Source of the DNA: Candidatus Manganitrophus sp.
Lineage (GTDB): Bacteria; Nitrospirota; Nitrospiria; SBBL01; Manganitrophaceae
Length of the DNA: 64,000 nucleotides
Direction of reading: 5' to 3'
NCBI GenBank assembly: GCA_028865235.1
Contig: CP114561.1
Span: 1 to 64,000 of the forward strand
Part shown: piece by piece, positions 19,421-28,258 of the stretch
Layout: the number at the start of each line of letters is the position of its first letter
Position numbering within the stretch: the stretch's first letter is position 1
Notes under the pieces: generated by a model
What the model saw: the letters and a program-made list of their open reading frames with translations, nothing else
Databases searched by the model: none
Told to the model about the DNA's origin: nothing
Made by a program: the position numbers and the translations under genes

Positions 19421-20081
19421 GCCTGAATGCGAGGGATGTGAAGTGAAGCAATCCTCTTTTATCAAAGTCAAAGCGCCACGTGAGGGGAGACGTCAAGGCA
19501 TCCTTGTTCGGATCGGGCTAGGCAAACGGATCTTTGACGTTTTGATCGCCTTGATTCTTATCTGTTTGCTTCTGATTCCTATGCTGGTGATCGCATTATT
19601 CATCAAGATCACCTCTAAGGGACCCGTATTATATTGGTCAGACCGGGTTGGTGTTAATAATGCCATTTTTAAAATGCCTAAATTCAGAACGATGAAAATC
19701 GATACCCCTGCGGTGGCGACCCACCTTTTGGAGAACCCGTATCTTTATATTACTCGAGTAGGTGGATTTATAAGGAAAACGAGCCTAGACGAGCTTCCGC
19801 AGCTCTTCAGCATTCTGAGGGGTGAAATCAGTTTTGTGGGACCAAGGCCCGCGCTTTTTAATCAAGACGATCTCATCGACCTTCGTACTCAAAAAGGAAT
19901 TCACAAATTGATTCCGGGATTAACCGGCTGGGCACAAGTCAACGGACGGGATGATCTCCCTATTCCAAAAAAAGTTGAATTTGATGAATATTATTTAAAA
20001 CATCAGTCATTCTCTTTTGATATCAAGATCCTTTTCATGACATTTCTAAAAGTGATTAGAAGTGAAGGGGTCAATCACTGA
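19404..20081 (+). CDS. Initiating phosphoglycosyl transferase (WcaJ/PglC superfamily)
   Basis: Monotopic membrane enzyme that transfers a sugar-1-phosphate to undecaprenyl phosphate, starting glycan assembly. One re-entrant hydrophobic helix (about residues 44-68) is followed by MPKFRTMKI, the catalytic pair in TSLDELPQL (Asp129-Glu130), SFVGPRPAL and [14 protein letters not shown]. All family hallmarks are present. It forms a coupled pair with the epimerase upstream. A second transferase of this family lies at 20672, with a changed catalytic pair. Confidence 0.92.
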   Translation: MSMRNKPECEGCEVKQSSFIKVKAPREGRRQGILVRIGLGKRIFDVLIALILICLLLIPMLVIALFIKITSKGPVLYWSDRVGVNNAIFKMPKFRTMKIDTPAVATHLLENPYLYITRVGGFIRKTSLDELPQLFSILRGEISFVGPRPALFNQDDLIDLRTQKGIHKLIPGLTGWAQVNGRDDLPIPKKVEFDEYYLKHQSFSFDIKILFMTFLKVIRSEGVNH

Positions 20082-20671
20082 ACGGAAACCGAGATGTGTA
20101 TTTCTATCGGGGGCGCTGTGCCGGCTCATTCGAAAATTCCACCTTTAAGAAATCGCGGTATTTAAATGACTCGGCAACATCGATTCGGATCGCGCGGCCG
20201 TGGTGCAGAATATCACAATGATAAAAAGAACACCTGAAATACGTTTGGTGCCTGGAAATCTGATTTGATGGTCTCAACTCTCCTTTCGTTCCTCCTATTT
20301 GACGAAAATCCTACCTGCGGATATACTCGATTTCAGTATCCAAAAATTGAACGCACATAGTAAGTATACTAAATGTGATTGCAAGTTTCAGAATAAGAAT
20401 GGTTGTGTTTGGCGATCCCGCGTCTGGAAGTCTCAACTTAATCAGTATGAAAATCTTCTACGGATAGTGGACTGGAGATGGTGTCCGCCGAATGAGTTTC
20501 AGCTCGATGGAAATTCGCCGACCCTCTGTTCAGGGCTTCCTCTCGGGAACGGTCATGCCCGCGGATATAGTCGAGGTGCTTTACAGAACATGATCGCCAG
20601 TTTTCAAAAGAACGATTTCTGCTCACTTTCGTATGCAATATTTATATAGATCGGGAGGCGGGAGGAAGTGA
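20082..20671 (+). other. 590-base intergenic region with long leader
   Basis: No convincing gene is seen. A 116-codon ORF at 20299-20649 has low-complexity, Cys/Trp-scattered composition and no start signal, so it is left out. The first 140 bases hold an open reading frame in one frame after the stop of the preceding gene (…VYFYRGRCAGSFENSTFKKS…) that could be a decayed gene end, not identifiable. A good promoter lies at 20299-20327. A 14-base motif GCGGATATA(C/G)TCGA is repeated at 20317 and 20561. The result is a leader of about 335 bases before the fusion gene. Confidence 0.5.
20299..20327 (+). promoter_or_regulatory. Candidate sigma-70 promoter for the PGT-dehydratase fusion
   Basis: TTGACG at 20299-20304, 17-base spacer, TATACT at 20322-20327; each box has five of six consensus bases. 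Transcription would start about 335 bases upstream of the fusion gene at 20672, leaving a long untranslated leader. Confidence 0.55.
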
Positions 20672-23287
20672 ATGTTATTGACATATGCGAATTTTCTAAA
20701 GAGAAAGGCCAGAGTTAAAAGGATATTTAACTTTGGATTATCTCTCATCTTACTCGTTTTGTTGGCCCCCGCTTTTCTTTTTATTGCCATCATTATTAAA
20801 GTAACTTCCAAAGGACCTGTGTTTTTCAAGCAGGAGCGAATCGGGAAAAACTTCCGTCCCTTCCAAATCTATAAGTTCCGGACAGTTGAAATGCAGACGG
20901 AGGAGAATGGTCAGACACCTTTCCTTCGGATCACGCGGATTGGACGATTCCTTCGTTCATGCAAGCTCGACAGGCTTCCTCAATTATTAAATGTCCTGAA
21001 AGGAGAAATGAGCTTGGTCGGGCCGCGCCCAGAACTCAAAAAGCATGTTGAGCTATTCCGGAAGGACTATGAAACCATTCTAACCGTGCGGCCCGGAATG
21101 ACTGACTTCGCAACGATTGAGATTAGGGATGTCTCTCTTCTCCTGTCTCAAGTAGACGATCCGGAAGCCTATTACATTAATACTGTTTTGCCAAAAAAGA
21201 TTAAACTAGCCAAACAGTATGTTCTGCAACGGAGTCTAGCTCTTGACATAAAGATTCTTTTCACAAGTCTAATGACCCTTGTATTGAGTCTTCCCTTCCC
21301 ATTTTCAAAAAAGGAGAAAACCAAAAAGAAAACCCTTAAAGAAGTCATGGAAAAATATCGAAGAGGCATTATTGTCTTCATCCATGCTGGAGCAATCGTA
21401 TTTTCAAGTTACTTGGCTTTTACCCTCCGTTTTGATGGAAAGATTCCGCAAGATCAATTTAATCTGTTCAAAATGACCTTGCCCTTTATCCTGGTATTTC
21501 GACTTGTCTTGCTTCAGTATTTTGGATTGAATCGGGGGCTTTGGCGTTATGCGAGCATTCAGGACATGATTGCTTTAGGGGCGGCGATCTTCTGCAGCTC
21601 GATATTGAGTTGGGGGGGTATCGCACTGTTGCAGATAAAGGGGTATCCCCGATCTATTTTTTTGATTGATGCGCTTCTTCTCTTTCTAATTTTGGCGAGT
21701 TTTAGAATTGCAAAAAGAGTATATGCAGTTTTGACACAGGTGCCAATCGGAGCCCGTCGAGTTTTGATCATCGGCGCCGGAAATGCCGCGGAGATGGTAG
21801 CGCGAGACATGATGCAGAACCCCTTTTATAATCGTCATCCGATTGCGTTTATCGATGATGACCCCAAGAAGAGATTATCAAAAATTCACAACATTCCCGT
21901 GATTGGAAATAGCCAAGAATTGGAAACAGTGGTTCAAAAGCTCCATCCGGATGAGATCCTCATCGCCATTCCTTCCGCAAGTCAAAAACAGATTAAACGA
22001 ATCATTCATCAATGCAAGTCTTTTGGGCTTCCGATAAAAATTCTTCCGAGTCTGACCGGAATGCTGGGGGGAAAGGTCTCCATCTCCGATATCCGGAATC
22101 TTGATATCGAGGATCTCATCGGAAGACGAGAAATCGAGATCTACGATCCAAATGTCGAGCTAAAGATCAAAGGCAAGAGAGTTTTAGTGACCGGTGCGGG
22201 AGGGTCTATTGGATCTGAGCTGTGTCGTCAGGTTGCCGCTTTCCGTCCTGAGCAACTGATTTTATTTGAAAGGAGCGAAAACAATCTTCATCACATTCAG
22301 GTTGAGCTTTTGGATAAGTTCCCCGGCATCTCACTCAAGGTTATTTTAGGAGACATCCTCGACGAAGAAAAACTTCATCAGGTTTTCTCCATGTATCGTC
22401 CTCATATTATTTTTCATGCGGCGGCCTATAAACATGTTCCGATGATGGAAAGCCATCCCCTGGGGGCGGTCCAAAATAATATCTTGGGAACCTACAATGT
22501 GATCCAAATGGCGGATCAATACGGCGTAGAAGATTTCGTACTCATTTCGACCGATAAGGCGGTCCATCCCACCAGTGTCATGGGCGCCACCAAACGGGTC
22601 GCCGAAATGCTGGTGCGATATTTCAACCAACGAAGCCGTACCCGATTGGTGTCGGTCCGTTTCGGGAATGTTCTTGAAAGCAATGGAAGCGTCGTCCCGC
22701 TCTTCCGTGCGCAGATCAAAAAAGGGGGACCGGTCACGGTGACTCATCCTGATATCAAGCGATACTTTATTACCATTCAAGAGGCGGTTCAGCTCGTCTT
22801 GCACGCGGCGGTTCTTGGCGAAGGAGGGGAGACATTTGTCCTGGATATGGGGGATCCGATCAAGGTCATTGACATTGCCAGGACAATGATCATTCTATCC
22901 GGGTTTTCCCCGGATGAGGATATCCCGATTCAGATTGTCGGCTTGCGGCCGGCGGAAAAGCTGGTTGAGGGCCTTTTCGAAGAGGCAGAAAAGGTGGCGC
23001 AGACCCGGCATGAAAAGATCCGGGTGGCGCAAAATGGAAAGGTCACAGATGAGTTAATGTCTTATGTTAAAAAATTTGCAAGCATGGATCATGAGACAGA
23101 CCCGAACGAAATCAAAATAACACTGAAAGAACTCATACCGACGTATCAGAACGACTCTCTTCCGTCTCACGCTTCTAGCAAAACACCTTCTGCCTGGCTA
23201 CCGATGTATGACGATGCTTCACCGAACAACTCGCTATTTCCTGTCCCAACCCGGCCCCCTTCTTCTGAAGCGCCTCTGTACCACTAA
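20672..23287 (+). CDS. Fusion of phosphoglycosyl transferase and WbpM/FlaA1-like sugar dehydratase
   Basis: An 871-residue protein with two enzymes. Residues about 1-210 are a WcaJ/PglC-type phosphoglycosyl transferase (IYKFRTVEMQ, SLVGPRPEL, RPGMTDFATIE). Residues about 225-800 are a polytopic CapD/FlaA1/WbpM dehydratase: membrane helices, a Rossmann CoA-binding-like domain (VLIIGAGNAAEMVARDM) and an extended SDR (TGAGGSIGSELCRQV). The active-site Tyr of the SDR is Met637 in SVMGATK, as in WbpM/FlaA1 4,6-dehydratases. The transferase catalytic pair Asp-Glu is Asp100-Arg101 here (LDRLPQL), unlike the canonical LDELPQL of the gene upstream. GGGAGG precedes the ATG. The tail after about residue 815 is Pro/Ser-rich. 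Confidence 0.9.
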   Translation: MLLTYANFLKRKARVKRIFNFGLSLILLVLLAPAFLFIAIIIKVTSKGPVFFKQERIGKNFRPFQIYKFRTVEMQTEENGQTPFLRITRIGRFLRSCKLDRLPQLLNVLKGEMSLVGPRPELKKHVELFRKDYETILTVRPGMTDFATIEIRDVSLLLSQVDDPEAYYINTVLPKKIKLAKQYVLQRSLALDIKILFTSLMTLVLSLPFPFSKKEKTKKKTLKEVMEKYRRGIIVFIHAGAIVFSSYLAFTLRFDGKIPQDQFNLFKMTLPFILVFRLVLLQYFGLNRGLWRYASIQDMIALGAAIFCSSILSWGGIALLQIKGYPRSIFLIDALLLFLILASFRIAKRVYAVLTQVPIGARRVLIIGAGNAAEMVARDMMQNPFYNRHPIAFIDDDPKKRLSKIHNIPVIGNSQELETVVQKLHPDEILIAIPSASQKQIKRIIHQCKSFGLPIKILPSLTGMLGGKVSISDIRNLDIEDLIGRREIEIYDPNVELKIKGKRVLVTGAGGSIGSELCRQVAAFRPEQLILFERSENNLHHIQVELLDKFPGISLKVILGDILDEEKLHQVFSMYRPHIIFHAAAYKHVPMMESHPLGAVQNNILGTYNVIQMADQYGVEDFVLISTDKAVHPTSVMGATKRVAEMLVRYFNQRSRTRLVSVRFGNVLESNGSVVPLFRAQIKKGGPVTVTHPDIKRYFITIQEAVQLVLHAAVLGEGGETFVLDMGDPIKVIDIARTMIILSGFSPDEDIPIQIVGLRPAEKLVEGLFEEAEKVAQTRHEKIRVAQNGKVTDELMSYVKKFASMDHETDPNEIKITLKELIPTYQNDSLPSHASSKTPSAWLPMYDDASPNNSLFPVPTRPPSSEAPLYH

Positions 23288-23350
23288 TCAAACCGAGTCA
23301 TCTCTTTATTTCCCTCCAAATAATCGGTCCGGCAATTGCAATTCTCAGCC

Positions 23351-23374
23351 GTCGAATTCCAATCAAAATTCGAC
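23351..23374. repeat. Hairpin-forming inverted repeat after the fusion gene
   Basis: GTCGAATT and AATTCGAC form a perfect 8-bp stem with an 8-base loop, 63 bases after the fusion gene stop. No T-run follows, so it is not a classical intrinsic terminator; it may mark a transcript end or an operator. Confidence 0.35.
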
Positions 23375-23482
23375 GAAGCGTGATCCTAGAGGAACGGATG
23401 CCACTAACCACGCTCATTCAGTCTAACGGATGATTTGCATGGAGTGGCAATGTTCCCGAACGATTTTCGATTTGCTTGTATT

Positions 23483-24004
23483 ATGCAGAAACTTGCAAGG
23501 ATGCTGCAAGATTTTGCAGAAATCTGCCATAGGAAGGTTATTCTTTTCTATGTTATTTCCCATCTTTTTACTCAGCTCTTCATCGTAGATCGAGTGGCAG
23601 CTGAGGAGCGTACCCCGCCTTCTGACGTCCGCGTGGGACTTTATTTCAATTACTACCTTCCCAGCTATACAAATACCCCTCTCTTTATCCGGAGGCAGTG
23701 CAGCTGTCAATTGGGATACCAAACAGGAGTGGTTGTTCAGTCGCCGATGTTCTGGCGGCTTTGGTTTAATTTCCATGGGTATGTCCTGGGCGCCAGCCCA
23801 AGCCTCGCCCAATCGCCGGAGCAGTTCGGGTCCCGATTCGAATTTCATGTCCGCTTTGAACGATTCATTTTTCTATTTGGGCATCATGGCGAGTGGGATG
23901 TTTATCGCTCATCGAATTTCCCGACGCATTCAAGAGAGGGTAACTACATCAGTACGGGGGGACTTCGGGAGACTTATATCGGCATTACCTGGTTACTGCG
24001 TTGA
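23483..24004 (+). CDS. Secreted/outer-membrane protein of unknown function (copy 1)
   Basis: I do not recognise the family. ATG 23483 opens a probable signal sequence with a hydrophobic stretch (VILFYVISHLFTQLFIV) ending near VAAEE. The mature part has VGLYFNYYLPSYTNTPLFIR, a CxC pair in RQCSCQLGYQTG, an acidic-aromatic centre and a C-terminal ETYIGITWLL ending, alternating as expected for membrane beta-strands. It is a tandem paralogue of 24038-24532, with about half of the mature residues identical by eye. A small outer-membrane barrel or a surface beta protein is inferred. Confidence 0.65.
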   Translation: MQKLARMLQDFAEICHRKVILFYVISHLFTQLFIVDRVAAEERTPPSDVRVGLYFNYYLPSYTNTPLFIRRQCSCQLGYQTGVVVQSPMFWRLWFNFHGYVLGASPSLAQSPEQFGSRFEFHVRFERFIFLFGHHGEWDVYRSSNFPTHSREGNYISTGGLRETYIGITWLLR

Positions 24005-24037
24005 TGTATTTTTGATGTGGGGTGAGAAAGGAAGAAT

Positions 24038-24532
24038 ATGAATTTATGCAATCGACTGAAAAAAGAGATTTTCCTGATTCTGTTCACTATTATTTTGCAG
24101 ACCTTAATGGTTGATCAAGCGATCGCTCAGGAGGAGGCCTCTCCGTTGGATACACGGGTCGGTCTTTATTTCAATTATTACTTCGAGCGATATACGAACA
24201 CCCCTCTTTTGATCCGCAGAGACTGCACCTGCCAGCTCGGCTATCAAACCGGGATCGGGATTCAAAAACAGATCTTTTCAAAGATATGGCTTAATCTACA
24301 CCCCTATGTCCTCGGCGGGACACCGGGAGCGGGGGAGAGCCACGAGCAGTTCGGGGTCCGGATGGAGGGACAGTATCGTCTCGACCGCGTCACCTTCCTC
24401 ATCGGCGTGCATAATGAATGGAACGTCGATCGGCCTTCCAACTTTCCGACGACCTCCCGGAATGGGAACGATGTGGGAACGAATGCCCTCCGGGAGAACT
24501 ACGTCGGGATCACCTGGTGGATTAAACCATAG
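24038..24532 (+). CDS. Secreted/outer-membrane protein of unknown function (copy 2)
   Basis: A 164-residue protein with a cleaner signal peptide (IFLILFTIILQTLMVDQAIA, then QEE). The mature part shares the order of motifs with copy 1: RVGLYFNYY, YTNTPLLIRRDCTCQLGYQTG-like segment with the CxC pair, WNVDRPSNFPTTSRNGN and a terminal YVGITWW. The aromatic C-terminus fits a small outer-membrane barrel. The two copies are 33 bases apart and probably co-transcribed. It ends tail-to-tail with the phytoene synthase gene. Confidence 0.7.
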   Translation: MNLCNRLKKEIFLILFTIILQTLMVDQAIAQEEASPLDTRVGLYFNYYFERYTNTPLLIRRDCTCQLGYQTGIGIQKQIFSKIWLNLHPYVLGGTPGAGESHEQFGVRMEGQYRLDRVTFLIGVHNEWNVDRPSNFPTTSRNGNDVGTNALRENYVGITWWIKP

Positions 24533-24540
24533 AACGGGGG

Positions 24541-25392
24541 TCAGGAGACGGAGCGACCGATCAGCGTCCGGGCAATGACTTGACCGCGCCCCCACCAGGA
24601 GAGCCGGATCTGCCGATCCAAAACGGCAAAGGGCTCTTTCTCGATTCGGTCGATCAGGGCCACATAGACGTTCCGCATTAGAGAGACCGACAGGCGCGCA
24701 TCCTCCTCGATCAGCGGAATCAACTGGGCCGATTCGTTGAAGTAGTTTCGGATGCGGTCGCACTGAAACCGCATCAGCTTCAGAAAGGCCTCGTTCTTGA
24801 CCCGCGCCGTCAATTCCTCCTCGGAATAGCCGACCGCTTTGATTTCATCCAACGGAAGATAAATCCTTCCGCGCCCCAGATCTTCTCCGATGTCCCGGAC
24901 GATGTTGGTCAACTGCAGCGCCGTGGAAAGGGCCCGGCCGTAGACGACCCCCTTCGGATCTCGATAACCGAAGACGGGGAGGGAGAGATCACGGATGGTC
25001 GTCGCCACCAGATCGCAGTAGACCATCAGTGAATCAAAAGTGGGGTAGCGGTTGTAGAGAAGATCCATCCGGCACCCCGCGATCAACCCCTCAAAGCCCT
25101 TTTTGGGGATCGGATATTTCTTGATGGCGTCGGCCAAGGCGACGGTGATTGGATGGGTCGGCTGCTGCTGGTAACAGCGGTCCAATTCTTCTTGCCATGA
25201 ATGGAGGAGGTTTTCCAGCGACGCCTCCTGCGCCTCATCGACGATGTCGTCGGCGTACCGGCAGAAGGCGTAAACGGCATAAATCGCGTTTTGCTTCGAC
25301 GGAGGAAGAAAACGGAACCCGACCGAGAAGTGGGGACCGGAGCGGTGGGTCAGGCGGCGACAGTATTGATAAGCCTCTTCCACGGAGATCAT
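24541..25392 (-). CDS. Squalene/phytoene synthase family protein
   Basis: Head-to-head prenyl synthase of 283 residues. The two Asp-rich substrate motifs are present: FCRYADDIVDE (about residues 42-52) and NIVRDIGEDLGRGRIYLP (about residues 160-177). It condenses two prenyl diphosphates, giving phytoene, presqualene or a related C30/C40 product. ATG 25392 (MISVEEAYQYC) is chosen; it overlaps the end of the upstream oxidoreductase by four bases after correction of that gene. The partner oxidoreductase suggests a carotenoid-type or hopanoid precursor pathway; the exact product cannot be read here. Confidence 0.87.
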   Translation of the reverse strand: MISVEEAYQYCRRLTHRSGPHFSVGFRFLPPSKQNAIYAVYAFCRYADDIVDEAQEASLENLLHSWQEELDRCYQQQPTHPITVALADAIKKYPIPKKGFEGLIAGCRMDLLYNRYPTFDSLMVYCDLVATTIRDLSLPVFGYRDPKGVVYGRALSTALQLTNIVRDIGEDLGRGRIYLPLDEIKAVGYSEEELTARVKNEAFLKLMRFQCDRIRNYFNESAQLIPLIEEDARLSVSLMRNVYVALIDRIEKEPFAVLDRQIRLSWWGRGQVIARTLIGRSVS

Positions 25393-26529
25393 GGCTTGAT
25401 CGGCCCCAGTTCGGGATGCGTGGATACCGGCTTGTGACGGCACCAATGGGGGAGAGTCGATGGGCGCACCGACCGGCGCGCTGCCATCCCCATTTTAAGA
25501 TCGGAAGGGCCAGACGCTTCCACCAGGAAGGGCGGTGCCACCCCCGAGGTAATCTTGAAGATCGCCGCGGCCGGCCCGTTGGATAAAAAGGGAGAGGCCA
25601 CGATTGCCTCCCACCTCATAGAGGAACCGGTTGACGACGCTGACCTCCTGCGCCGGGCCGAGCGCTTCTTTCCAGAGGAGGTCATAGGAGCGCTTCTTCA
25701 AGAGGCTCTCCGCCGCCGCGTGCCCGGTCGTGAGGGCGTAACGAATCCCCAATCCGAAGAGATAGTCTTGAAATCCTCCCGCCTCACCGACAAAACAACG
25801 TCCCCCGGATTGGGCGGACCCTTTCAAGCTGAAGTTCATGAAAGAGTAAGCGGTCCGGTCGTTCTCGATCGGAAAAGAGATCATCTCATGAAACCGCTGC
25901 AACGAACGGTCGAAGTAATGATTGATTCGGGAGAGGTCCCGGGTGATCGCGCAACCGAAGGTGGCGATGCCGTCTAAAACAAAGAGGTAAGCGTAGCCGC
26001 CTGGGGAGAGGTTCATGTCGAAGAGGACCCAGACGGTGTCGGGGAGGGAGGTGGTGAAGGTCATCTCCTTTGCGAGTCCGTCGGGGGTGGCCGGCCCAGT
26101 GGCGATGATGTCGGCCTCTTCCGGTTTGATCCGCGTTTGGTAGTGGATTTTTGCTCCCGCCGCAAGCGCCTGTGTCAGAAGGCCCCGGTCGAGGGTCTCC
26201 CCCTCGCTTCCCCGCCGGATGAAGTAGCCGAAGGGCCGACGGCTTCCGACCGTTTGCGAGCGAAGCCGATGATCGAAGAAAACGGCTTGCCGGACCGGAC
26301 GGATGAAGAAATTCGTATCGAGACCGAACCGCTTCAGCATTTCCAGTGCATCTTCTTCCCGGCTCATATTTTCGATCACCTGAAAATCGCCGATAAAGCG
26401 CGCCCCGACCGCTTTACGCCCTTCAAAGAGGTCGACCTCGTAGCCGGCCTTGGCGAGGACAATCGCCGCCGTCAGTCCCGAGGGTCCGGCGCCGGCGATC
26501 TTGATTTTAGGTCCTGTCTGTCCTACCAT
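25389..26529 (-). CDS. FAD-dependent oxidoreductase (geranylgeranyl reductase-like), frameshifted C-terminus
   Basis: Flavoprotein with the FAD-binding motif IAGAGPSGLTAAIVLAKAGY and a second FAD block CFVGEAGGFQDYLFGLGI. The uncorrected frame ends at 25495 in GTALPGG. Neighbouring frames read WHRPSWWKRLALPI, then HWCRHKPVSTHPELGPIKP, a tail that restores the family's ending with a WCRH motif and a stop at 25389. Two indels are therefore likely, in a G-run near 25547 and a C-run near 25455. The corrected end overlaps the prenyl synthase start, an operon signal. Probable substrate: a polyprenyl chain or carotenoid. Confidence 0.78.
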
Positions 26530-26561
26530 GACTCGATCTCTATGGAGGCGATTCTTTTTAC

Positions 26562-26590
26562 TTTACCGCAGGGATTCTATCCAATATAAT
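26562..26590 (+). promoter_or_regulatory. Candidate sigma-70 promoter for thyX
   Basis: TTTACC at 26562-26567, 17-base spacer and a perfect TATAAT at 26585-26590, 41 bases before the thyX start in the divergent gap. Confidence 0.55.
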
Positions 26591-26630
26591 ACGGGCTGTC
26601 AAACGGAAGACTCGATAGATTGGACGTAAG

Positions 26631-28174
26631 ATGAATGATCGTTTTCTCTCTCCGGAGCCGGTCGTTGTTTTAGAGAAGGCCTTTGTCCGGCCATTCAAAA
26701 ACTTCGTGGCAACCGCCAAGACCTGCTATTCCGGAAAAGGGGTCGTCCGCGATGAAGACCTCATCGAAGGTTATGAGCTTTTGGCCCAGAGCATTTATCA
26801 GGCGGGCCATCATACCACCCTCCAGCATGCCCACTTTCAATTCACCCTGACTAACGTCTCCCGGCAGTTTATCTGGTCGTTTCTCCATAGCCATCCTTTC
26901 TATAATTCCGAACAGGTCAGCCAGCGTTACGTCGCGGTCAAGCCGGAGAGCTTCTCGATTCCGCCCCTCTCGGGGGAAGCGCTGGACCTTTACATCGCCG
27001 GCGTCCACGAGCAGATGGAGGCGTATAAGAAACTGAACGAGATGCTCCTGCCGTTGGTCGATGCCGAGTATGCCCGGCTTTTCCCGCGCCAGCGGAGAAA
27101 CTTCAACCGGGATGTCAAAAAAAAGGCGCAGGAGATCGCCCGCTACGTCGTTCCGATCGGTGCTTTCGCCTATCTTTATCACACGATCTCCGGGGTCACC
27201 CTTCTCCGCTACTACCGGCTCTGCCGGCAGTACGACACGCCGCTGGAGCAGCGGCTGGTGGTGGAGAAGATGGTTCAGGCCCTCCTCGACTTTGATCCTG
27301 AATATAAAAAGATCCTGGAGCAGCCCCTTCCGATCGAATCGACGCCGGAGTATCAGTTCTATCAAGATTATTCGGGAGGAATGACGGCTCAAACCACCGA
27401 GCAGTTCCTGGACGAATTTGATGTTTCACTTGAAGGACGGGTCTCCAAACTCGTTGATTATAAGATGAACCAAGAGGCGGTCCTTGCCCAATCGGTTCGG
27501 GAGGTGTTAGGGGTGCCTCGGGCGGCGCTCGATGATGCCGCGGCAATCCGCCTGGCGCTCGATCCGGGGGAGAACCGATTGCTCGGAGAATCGCTCAACC
27601 TGACGACCCTCTCGAAGATCAGCCGGACCCTCTTTCATCCTTCTTACACCTTCCGGAAGAAGCTTTCGCATACCGCCGACTCTCAGGATCAACGGCACCG
27701 GATGACCCCGGCTTCCCGGCCGATCCTCTTTGCGCACACGAGCGATCGTCCCGATTACATTACGCCGGCGCTGATCAAAATCGACCCCAAGATCGAGGCA
27801 TATTATCAAGAGGTGATGTCCCATTGCTGGGACCGCTTCGCCCGGATGAAACGGCTTGGCGCCCCACTGGAGTATGCCCTTTATCTTTTGCCGAATGCGC
27901 TCTCGATTCGATTCACCGAATCGTCCGATCTTCTGAATCTGCACCACAAACATGCGATGCGCCTCTGTTATAACGCCCAGGAGGAGATCTGGCGCGCTTC
28001 TCTCGATGAGGCGCAACAAATCAAAGAGGTGAATCCGTCGATCGGAAGTTACCTCCTTCCCCCTGCACCCTGCGGAACATGGCCGGGACCCGCCCGGTCT
28101 GTCCGGAAGGGGAGCGCTACTGCGGCGTGAAGGTCTGGCGCCTTGACCTCTCCGAATATCAGCGGATCATCTAA
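26631..28174 (+). CDS. thyX: Two-half ThyX-like FAD-dependent thymidylate synthase, frameshifted C-terminus
   Basis: Long-form ThyX relative of about 514 residues, roughly twice the usual 220-250. The N-half has TAKTCYSGKG, HHTTLQHAHFQFTLTNVSRQ and NSEQVSQRYV, matching the fold and the last part of the ThyX signature, but with SHP where RHR is expected. The C-half has DQRHRMTPASRP, carrying the RHR part. The ThyX role (flavin-dependent methylation of dUMP) follows from the family; activity of this split-motif form is inference. The frame shifts in the C-run near 28060; the restored ending is GVKVWRLDLSEYQRII with stop 28172-28174. Confidence 0.75.
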
Positions 28175-28196
28175 AAACTCTCAGGAAGTTCTCCGA

Positions 28197-28225
28197 TTGA
28201 CACTACCCAGGCGGCTTGTTAGTAT
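28197..28225 (+). promoter_or_regulatory. Candidate sigma-70 promoter for the MBL hydrolase
   Basis: TTGACA at 28197-28202, 17-base spacer, TAGTAT at 28220-28225, 33 bases before the ATG at 28259. Confidence 0.55.
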
Positions 28226-28258
28226 TAGGCTCGTGGTTTTTCTTGATGGGTCAGAAGA

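Noticed and set aside
20082..20220. Possible beta/gamma-crystallin-like remnant reading VYFYRGRCAGSFENSTFKKS
   Set aside because: The match is too weak and short to name; left as unassigned intergenic sequence.
20299..20649. 116-codon + strand ORF MTKILPADILDF...
   Set aside because: No ribosome-binding site or domain, scattered Cys and Trp, overlaps a promoter and has a repeat; read as non-coding leader.
26670..27392. 240-codon - strand ORF inside thyX
   Set aside because: Antisense shadow of a well-supported gene; repetitive Arg/Leu-rich composition and no family.
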